This document shows positions 1 through 5,885 of a DNA stretch of 5,885 nt, piece after piece. Each line of letters opens with the position of its first letter. Position 1 is the stretch's first letter. Source of the stretch: Thermococcales archaeon 44_46 (GTDB lineage: Archaea > Methanobacteriota_B > Thermococci > Thermococcales > Thermococcaceae); contig LGET01000104.1 in assembly GCA_001507935.1 (NCBI GenBank), forward strand, positions 1-5,885, written 5' to 3'. The notes beneath the pieces were generated by a model that saw only the letters and a program-made list of their open reading frames with translations, was not told the DNA's origin and did no database searches. The position numbers and the translations under genes were made by a program.

Positions 1-594
1 ACTTCTTACGGCTCGGTTATTGCCACTTATGTTTTAGTTAAGTATGCACGAGAGAAAGGAATGAAAATTATGATTGATGACAGCTTGGACATGCTTTTCC
101 TTGTAAAAATGCAGCTCAAGCTCCTTGGCATTAATGAGGACTTTTCAGACGTCTTTGTAATCAAAACTGGAGGAAAGATGAACGTTGGAAACGTTGTGGG
201 AAGAATTCCCCTGGAACCAGAGCCGGTAATATATTTGAACAGATATGAGGACATAGCAAACAAAGTTTTTTCTGAGGGGAAGTACATCAACATAGTTCTT
301 GGGCTTGAAAGGCTTTTCGCTTTCTTCCAGAACTCTAATGAGTTCTACACCGTGATAAGCTCCATTCAGGGATTCTTAGGTAACAAGAGCAGAAAGGCAT
401 TTTATATAATAGACAAAAAAGTTGCTTCAAATCTCGAGTTCAACCCAATCCCAGAGCTGGAAGAGATAGCGACTACTCTGGTGTACCTCAAAGGGGAATA
501 CGGAAAGGGAAAGGTTCTCTTTGGTAAGACTTCGTTTATAGAGCTTTTGGGTAAGGAATATGAGGCCTCCCTTGAGAGAATACTCCAGTGGTGA
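1..594 (+). CDS. DUF257 family protein, 5' end cut by window edge
   Basis: The reading frame is open from base 1, so the true start lies to the left; the first in-window ATG (61) is only an internal methionine. The 197 visible residues begin TSYGSVIATYVLVKY and contain KIMIDDSLD, VIKTGGK and INIVLGLERLF. This pattern of short hydrophobic strands ending in acidic or glycine residues matches the Thermococcales family DUF257 as I remember it, which has a RecA/KaiC-like look. The nucleotide-binding N-terminus, if present, is outside the window. No function is established for the family and I assign none. The stop (TGA 592-594) is followed 2 nt later by the next gene, so the two are probably co-transcribed. 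Family assignment is from recalled sequence similarity; the coding call itself is secure. Confidence 0.8.
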   Translation, partial: TSYGSVIATYVLVKYAREKGMKIMIDDSLDMLFLVKMQLKLLGINEDFSDVFVIKTGGKMNVGNVVGRIPLEPEPVIYLNRYEDIANKVFSEGKYINIVLGLERLFAFFQNSNEFYTVISSIQGFLGNKSRKAFYIIDKKVASNLEFNPIPELEEIATTLVYLKGEYGKGKVLFGKTSFIELLGKEYEASLERILQW

Positions 595-596
595 AC

Positions 597-905
597 ATGG
601 GGCTCTTTGACATTTTCAGAAAGAAAGATGATGCAATTGAGATAGTCTCAAAACGGCCCGTGGCTAAGTTTAAGGTGGAAAAGGTCTTTGAAATCTTTGG
701 CAGGGAAATTCTGGTTGGAGAGGTTGTTGAAGGAGTTATCTACCCGGGCTATAAAATAAAGGGAAATGGCGCTGCGCTCATAAGGGAAATACAGAAAGAC
801 AATCAAAGGGTCGATTTTGCACTCGCATATGATGAAGTGGCCCTTAGTTTAGAGGGAAGGGTCAATGCAAAAGTTGAGGATATACTTGAGGTTTACCAGT
901 CCTAA
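597..905 (+). CDS. EF-Tu/EF-1A domain II-like tRNA-binding protein, Pbp11-like
   Basis: This 102-residue protein is one small beta-barrel. Residues 26-60 (VEKVFEIFGREILVGEVVEG, then IYPGYKIKG) follow the strand pattern of domain II of translational GTPases, including the typical G-x-V-x-x-G and PGxKI turns, and the end (LSLEGRVNAKVEDILEVY) completes it. There is no GTPase domain. Size and fold match Pbp11 of Pyrococcus abyssi, a Thermococcales-specific protein reported to bind tRNA and the PAN-20S proteasome; the basic N-terminal tail (MGLFDIFRKKDD) fits the report that its N-terminus is needed for tRNA binding. Orthology is inferred. I chose ATG 597; GTG codons at 588 and 591 would add two or three residues. 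GGTGA overlaps the upstream stop but is very close to the ATG, so translation may depend on coupling to the DUF257 gene. Confidence 0.75.
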   Translation: MGLFDIFRKKDDAIEIVSKRPVAKFKVEKVFEIFGREILVGEVVEGVIYPGYKIKGNGAALIREIQKDNQRVDFALAYDEVALSLEGRVNAKVEDILEVYQS

Positions 906-909
906 GAGC

Positions 910-916
910 TTTTAAA
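910..916 (+). promoter_or_regulatory. Archaeal TATA box (TTTTAAA) for the hydrolase gene
   Basis: TTTTAAA begins 5 nt after the Pbp11-like stop and its centre lies about 35 nt before ATG 948. A start site 25-27 nt downstream would give a leader of roughly 10 nt carrying the GGTGGTG ribosome binding site. A purine-rich stretch (AAGAGC) just upstream could be the BRE. Confidence 0.6.
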
Positions 917-931
917 CCCCTTCACTCATGC

Positions 932-937
932 TTTTTT
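932..937 (+). terminator. T6 run after the Pbp11-like gene, weak terminator candidate
   Basis: Six consecutive T residues lie 27 nt past the Pbp11-like stop. Archaeal RNA polymerase can terminate at T-runs without a hairpin, so this may end the upstream transcript. It is a single short run sitting at the expected start site of the next gene, so it could simply be leader sequence. Confidence 0.25.
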
Positions 938-947
938 GGTGGTGGAT

Positions 948-1793
948 ATGATAATATTTGACAACCACTTTCACGTTGACCCCTTTAAAGGGCTGTTCTT
1001 AGAGGCGGTTAAAGAATTCCACAAGGCTGGAGGGACGCATCTAAACGTCGTTTATAAGAGCGCCCACGACTATGGGTTTGAAGGAGTTAAAGCTGAGGAC
1101 TTCATGAAGGCCATGGACTTTCACATAAGCCTTGTGGAGCGGATTAACAAAGAAACCCCAGTTAAAGCCTTTGCCGTGGTTGGAGTTCACCCGGCGGAGT
1201 TTGTCCACCTTGCGGAGAAGAAAGGTGTGGAATACGCTAAAAACAAGGTCATGAAGGCTTTAGAATATGCCCAAAAACTCTGCCTTGAGGGAAAGGCAAT
1301 AGCGATAGGTGAGATAGGAAGGCCACACTACGAGGTTCCCGGGGAAATCTGGGAGGCAAGCATAGAGCTCATGAAGTATGGGATGGAATTAGCCAAAGAG
1401 GCAGACTGTGCAGTCCAGCTCCACACGGAGAGCTTTAATGAAGAGAAGTTCAGAGAGCTTGGAGCGATTGTCAAAGAAGTGGGCATAAAGCCCTACAAAG
1501 TCGTCAAGCATTACTCCCCGCCGCTGGTCAAGGTTGCCGAAGAAGTTGGGGTTTTTCCCTCAATTCTGGCGAGCGAAAAAGCCCTTATGGAAGCCCTAAT
1601 GCAGGGAAGCAGGTTCTTGATGGAGACCGATTACATAGACGATAAAAAGAGGCCGGGAGCTGTTTTAGGCCCCAAAACCGTGCCCAAGAGGACAAAAGCA
1701 TTTCTCCAGCAGGGCTTAATGGACGAGGAAACAGCTTACAAAATCCACGTTGAGAATCCAAAAAAGGTTTATGATGTGGAGATAGATGAGTAA
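948..1793 (+). CDS. TatD/COG1099-like TIM-barrel metal-dependent hydrolase
   Basis: This 281-residue protein belongs to the amidohydrolase/TatD superfamily; size and motif spacing fit the archaeal COG1099 group. Expected metal ligands are visible in order: H7 and H9 (DNHFHVD), H81 (GVHP), E122 (IGEIGRP), H159 (QLHTE), H188 (VKHY) and D228 (METDY). This is the full set for a (beta/alpha)8 barrel with a binuclear metal site. TatD relatives are nucleases or phosphoesterases; the substrate of this archaeal group is not known to me. I prefer ATG 948 over in-frame TTG 936 because GGTGGTG lies just before it and the protein then starts directly on the first strand (MIIFDNHFH). The gene has its own TATA box at 910 and ends 6 nt from the stop of the convergent MNT gene. 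No sign of damage. Confidence 0.9.
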   Translation: MIIFDNHFHVDPFKGLFLEAVKEFHKAGGTHLNVVYKSAHDYGFEGVKAEDFMKAMDFHISLVERINKETPVKAFAVVGVHPAEFVHLAEKKGVEYAKNKVMKALEYAQKLCLEGKAIAIGEIGRPHYEVPGEIWEASIELMKYGMELAKEADCAVQLHTESFNEEKFRELGAIVKEVGIKPYKVVKHYSPPLVKVAEEVGVFPSILASEKALMEALMQGSRFLMETDYIDDKKRPGAVLGPKTVPKRTKAFLQQGLMDEETAYKIHVENPKKVYDVEIDE

Positions 1794-1799
1794 GGGCAA

Positions 1800-2093
1800 T
1801 TAAACTCTTATCCCTTCTTCTTTAATAGTTTGTATGAACGAATCATTTCTCCTTCTGAATTCCTCTGGAGAAATAATAATCGGGCTTATGAGCTCCCCAT
1901 ACTCAAGAAGTACTTCGGTAGAAATATCTATGACATCTTCAAGTGGAACGTTACCAACAATCATCACGTCTATATCGCTTTCTTCTTCACTCTCTCCTCT
2001 TGCATAGGAGCCAAATACAATAATCTCCTGTACTTCATCTCCAAATTTTTCTTTTATTCTTTTTAAGAATACTTCAAGGGCTTTTTTCTTCAT
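1800..2093 (-). CDS. Minimal nucleotidyltransferase (MNT), MntA-type antitoxin
   Basis: This 97-residue single-domain protein is of the COG1708 / pol-beta-like nucleotidyltransferase type. The catalytic signature GS-x10-DxD is intact: G28-S29, then D40 and D42 in SDIDVMIV, preceded by the strand EIIVFG. In the characterised HepT-MntA systems the MNT partner acts as antitoxin by transferring AMP groups to the HEPN toxin; by analogy this protein would neutralise the HEPN protein encoded just upstream. ATG 2093 lies inside the end of the HEPN gene (20-nt overlap), so translation is probably coupled; only a weak GGAG is seen about 12 nt before it. Its stop is 6 nt from the stop of the convergent hydrolase gene. 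The motifs make the family call firm; pairing and mechanism are by analogy. Confidence 0.9.
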   Translation of the reverse strand: MKKKALEVFLKRIKEKFGDEVQEIIVFGSYARGESEEESDIDVMIVGNVPLEDVIDISTEVLLEYGELISPIIISPEEFRRRNDSFIQTIKEEGIRV

Positions 2094-2475
2094 TTTTGAT
2101 CATCTCCAGAGCCTTTTTAACCCTGTCCAAGAATGCTTCAGCACTTTCAACAAGTTCTTCAGCTTCTTCATGTGTTGGCTGGTAATAAATATCATAATCT
2201 GCCCGAGATCTCAGAACAAAGGCCTTGTTAAGTGCTTTAGCATATAACTCTTCAATAAATCCTTCCGTCACAAAATACAGCCCAAACATCTTGACAACTC
2301 CAGAGTGTTTTCTTGGCTTTATATCTTTTGTTAAGAGTAATGCTTTAGCGGCATGGAACATTGAATAGTATGCTCTACTTATTGCATCTCTAAGCTTGTT
2401 GTTTTTCAGAAGTATATGCGCTGAGGAAAGCTCCTCTTCTGCAAGTCTTAAGTGGCGCTCTATCTCTTCCCACAT
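2074..2475 (-). CDS. HEPN-domain protein (COG1895/UPF0332-like), RNase toxin partner of MNT
   Basis: This is a 133-residue all-helical protein. The HEPN signature R-x(4-6)-H is present as R34-x6-H41 in SRAYYSMFHAAKALL, followed by a histidine in the KHSGVVK loop and the conserved R-x-ADY motif (LRSRADYDIYY) near residue 113. This matches the COG1895/UPF0332 group of HEPN proteins found next to minimal nucleotidyltransferases; HEPN toxins are metal-independent RNases using the R and H residues. I chose ATG 2475, which has GGGGAG five bases upstream; in-frame TTG 2487 would place that ribosome binding site inside the coding region. A TATA box lies about 36 nt upstream. Toxin-first order with a 20-nt overlap into the antitoxin gene indicates a two-gene operon. 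Both genes look intact, so the module is likely functional. Confidence 0.9.
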   Translation of the reverse strand: MWEEIERHLRLAEEELSSAHILLKNNKLRDAISRAYYSMFHAAKALLLTKDIKPRKHSGVVKMFGLYFVTEGFIEELYAKALNKAFVLRSRADYDIYYQPTHEEAEELVESAEAFLDRVKKALEMIKNEEKSP

Positions 2476-2496
2476 GATGCTCCCCAAGGAAAATTA

Positions 2497-2506
2497 TGGC
2501 TAGCCA
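2497..2506. promoter_or_regulatory. 10-bp perfect palindrome, candidate operator of the HEPN/MNT operon
   Basis: TGGCTAGCCA is its own reverse complement and lies between the TATA box and the expected start site of the HEPN/MNT operon, where a bound dimer would block polymerase. Toxin-antitoxin operons are often autoregulated at such sites, but neither HEPN nor MNT is a known DNA-binding fold. Seen in sequence; the role is inferred. Confidence 0.35.
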
Positions 2507-2517
2507 ATATATTAACC
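2506..2517 (-). promoter_or_regulatory. TATA box of the HEPN/MNT operon
   Basis: On the minus strand the sequence reads GGTTAATATATT, centred about 36 nt before ATG 2475, giving a short leader that carries the GGGGAG ribosome binding site. The core AATATATT is itself symmetric and could be read in both directions, but on the plus strand it sits too close to ATG 2534 to serve that gene well. Confidence 0.55.
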
Positions 2518-2533
2518 CTTCGGGAGAAGAGAA

Positions 2534-3131
2534 ATGGGCAGGGTGGAAGAGGTAGAAAGAAAATTCCAAGATTATATTGAGGATTACTTGCTGCCCATGG
2601 TTATTGTTGTCATCCTAGGCGTTGCCATCACTTGGGTTACCTTCTCTGAGGGGAGTTATGAAGCTTTCTGTTGAGTCTTTTAGGGGGGTATTCTCACATT
2701 GGGAACTCCGTTAGTGTTCATACTTGAGTCAATTTTTATTTTCAGCTGCATTTCACTATCTCCAGATAGATGCACAGGAATTCGTGGAAGCTTACAGAGA
2801 GGATTATCCGCAGATGAAGGATATTGAGATTTTGGAATCGGGATACAAGAAGGCTTTAAAATATCAAAGCGATGCGTTTATGGCAGCCCTTCTCGCTTGG
2901 CTTGGCTCTGGTTTTTACTTGGGGCTTTTAGCTTTAGCAATAACCACGGGAGTCTTGGCTGTTAAGAACTGGTCGTATTTATGGATGATAACTGGAGTTC
3001 TTTCGCTGGCCTCATTTGGGAGTTTTATCTTGATGATCCTTCATTACCTCCGCAAGCGCTCCATCGAGAAGGCTCTCTTCGCCATCCAGTTCAAGAAGGG
3101 CGACAAGGCAGAGATATCAATCAAAATCTAA
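2534..3131 (+). pseudogene. Orphan multi-pass membrane protein gene broken by several frame changes
   Basis: I do not recognise the family. The 5' part starts at ATG 2534 after GGGAGAAGAG and reads MGRVEEVERKFQDYIEDYLL followed by a hydrophobic segment (PMVIVVILGVAITWVTF), then stops at TGA 2672. A neighbouring frame continues with SFLLSLLGG (2662-2688), the first frame resumes with GILTLGTPLVFILES (2687-2731), and a third frame carries the rest (about 2742-3131): an acidic loop (DAQEFVEAYREDYPQ), two further membrane helices (about 2874-2963 and 2970-3047) and a basic tail ending KGDKAEISIKI. Joined, these give about 198 residues with roughly four membrane segments. The last 135 codons are open from TTG 2724, but I see no ribosome binding site there. 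The breaks lie near 2660, in the G6 run at 2683-2688 and in the T5/T4 runs at 2733-2742. Two nonsense changes plus one indel would be an alternative reading. The gene is either decayed or affected by sequence error. Confidence 0.65.
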
Positions 3132-3619
3132 ACCTCTCCCGCCTCTCTCAAAATTCTTTCATAAAGCTCCTCGCTCAGCCAGAAGCCCGTGGCTTTCAGC
3201 TTTTCGAGCTCGTCCTTAAGGCTCTCTATCTCCCCACGAAACTTCGCTCTGAGGAGAATGCCGATAGTTCCCACAACTCTAAGTCCCAGAGCCCTCGCTA
3301 CTTCTCGACCATCATAGTCGTCGATCAAAATAAGCTCGGCGTTCTTTTCAAGTGCTAGAACTATCGCCTCGCTCTCACCTTCATCCAGTTCAAGCATGAG
3401 AGTACGTTTTAACCTCTCGTCGGATATCTTCTCCACCTTGATCCATCCGGCGTTTTTAATTGCCCTTGCATCTTCGCTCTCGCCACCTTCAAGGACGCAC
3501 TCTCGATAAACGGCTTCGGGGATAATTATTTCCCCAAAGAACTCTCGAAGAAGTTCAAGTCTGCCAATCTTGGCAAGATGGGTCAGAGGAGTTGAATCTC
3601 CTCTTGGCCAGTTCCTCAA
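3128..3619 (-). CDS. PIN-domain nuclease toxin (DUF3368-like) with lost native start
   Basis: From D8 onward this is a near-complete PIN domain: DSTPLTHLAKIGRL, IIIPEAVYREC, LDEGESEAIVLALE, LILIDDYDGREVARALGL and TIGILLRAK. The acidic residues expected for Mg2+-dependent RNA cleavage are present (D8, E40, E82, D100 and D101 or D103), and the spacing fits DUF3368-type toxins paired with UPF0175 antitoxins. Such proteins normally begin a few residues before DSTPL. Here the preceding bases encode the end of the antitoxin in another frame. The only possible initiator after the in-frame TAA near 3637 is TTG 3619, which has no ribosome binding site and gives an unlikely leader (MRNWPRG). Recognisable toxin sequence therefore starts at about 3598. 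The stop shares bases with that of the convergent membrane gene (CTAA, 3128-3131). Probably a 5'-truncated, unexpressed toxin; the family call is firm, expression doubtful. Confidence 0.8.
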   Translation of the reverse strand: MRNWPRGDSTPLTHLAKIGRLELLREFFGEIIIPEAVYRECVLEGGESEDARAIKNAGWIKVEKISDERLKRTLMLELDEGESEAIVLALEKNAELILIDDYDGREVARALGLRVVGTIGILLRAKFRGEIESLKDELEKLKATGFWLSEELYERILREAGEV

Positions 3620-3780
3620 GGAACTCTCTCTTGGTTACTCCCGCAAGCTTGGCAGCTTTTCCGAGGGAGAGAACTCCTCGCTGATACAAAATAACCGCAA
3701 GATCAATTTTCAGTTTCCTCTACTTCTTTCCTCGGAAGCTTCATTGCGGCGATTATATCTTCTGGAATTACTATTTCCAT
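3600..3780 (-). pseudogene. UPF0175-family antitoxin remnant, frameshifted and 3'-truncated
   Basis: This stretch is too broken to show as a normal ORF. From ATG 3780 (after GGGGG) it reads MEIVIPEDIIAAMKLPRKEV then EETEN and stops at TGA 3703-3705. One frame over, from about 3713, the family pattern continues: LKIDLAVILYQRGVLSLGKA, then AKLAGVTKREFLEELAKR. The second part is the typical UPF0175 (COG2886) DNA-binding helix-turn-helix-like core. The shift lies in GAGGAAACTG (about 3711-3720): one extra A, or two bases lost from an expected EEEL. The usual C-terminal tail is missing; after LAKR the sequence passes straight into the PIN toxin body near 3600, and this frame stops at 3555-3557. 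In an intact module this protein would bind the PIN toxin and the operon promoter. As written it cannot be made full length. Confidence 0.75.
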
Positions 3781-3806
3781 TTTCCCCCGGTTGATGGTTG
3801 TAGTGG

Positions 3807-3819
3807 AAAATATTTAAAA
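3807..3819 (-). promoter_or_regulatory. TATA box of the UPF0175-PIN operon
   Basis: On the minus strand TTTTAAATATTTT is centred about 35 nt before ATG 3780, inside the 45-nt gap after rtcA. It is a good match to the archaeal TATA consensus, so the module keeps its own promoter although its genes are damaged. The T-runs here might also help end rtcA transcripts. Confidence 0.6.
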
Positions 3820-3825
3820 CCTTAG

Positions 3826-5885
<2,060 letters not shown>

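Noticed and set aside
1830..2066. 78-codon plus-strand ORF opposite the MNT gene
   Set aside because: It lies fully antisense to the conserved nucleotidyltransferase motif and is rich in Phe/Asn/Tyr from reversed codons.
2476..2533. Insertion-sequence end or attachment site in the divergent gap
   Set aside because: Apart from the 10-bp palindrome and TATA box I see no terminal inverted repeats, target duplication or tRNA fragment.
2669..2683. Selenocysteine (TGA) or pyrrolysine (TAG) readthrough in the membrane gene
   Set aside because: The flanking pieces fit better through frame changes, no insertion element is visible, and a later frame change would still be needed.
2981..3358. Overlapping 125-codon ORF on the plus strand
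   Set aside because: It is out of frame with the membrane gene and antisense to the PIN gene; the sequence is low in hydrophobic pattern and matches no family, so it is a shadow.

Overview
The window looks like a piece of a hyperthermophilic euryarchaeal chromosome of the Thermococcales (Thermococcus/Pyrococcus type). The evidence is a DUF257-family gene, an orphan EF-Tu-domain-II-like protein resembling the Thermococcales protein Pbp11, a COG1099-type TIM-barrel hydrolase, archaeal TATA boxes (TTTTAAA, TTTAAATA) about 35 nt before start codons, GGTG/GGGG ribosome binding sites, and tight gene packing with overlaps and near-touching convergent stops.

Layout. Bases 1-905 (+) hold the 3' part of a DUF257 gene, followed 2 nt later by the Pbp11-like gene. 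Bases 948-1793 (+) encode a metal-dependent hydrolase with its own TATA box. Bases 1800-2475 (-) are a complete HEPN/MNT toxin-antitoxin pair, toxin gene first, under a TATA box with a 10-bp perfect palindrome beside it. Bases 2534-3131 (+) carry an orphan multi-pass membrane protein gene whose first third is broken by several frame changes. Bases 3128-3780 (-) are the damaged remains of a second toxin-antitoxin pair (UPF0175 antitoxin plus DUF3368-type PIN nuclease): the antitoxin is frameshifted, and its 3' end runs directly into the toxin body, so the toxin has no normal start. Bases 3826-4879 (-) encode RNA 3'-terminal phosphate cyclase (rtcA), split by a one-base insertion at codon 41. 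Bases 4866-5885 (-) are the 3' part of a large archaeal protein, possibly DUF505, whose end overlaps the rtcA start.

How it fits together. The outer parts are ordinary housekeeping genes: a possible proteasome/translation link protein, a hydrolase and an RNA-end-processing enzyme. The middle (about 1800-3800) is an accessory patch with two toxin-antitoxin modules flanking a membrane protein. All visible frame disruptions lie between about 2660 and 4760; both ends read cleanly. Several disruptions lie in or next to short homopolymers, so sequencing error and true decay are both possible. The missing junction in the PIN module, however, needs a real deletion rather than a one-base error. I see no tRNA, rRNA, CRISPR array or insertion sequence, and no gene-free stretch longer than 300 bases.
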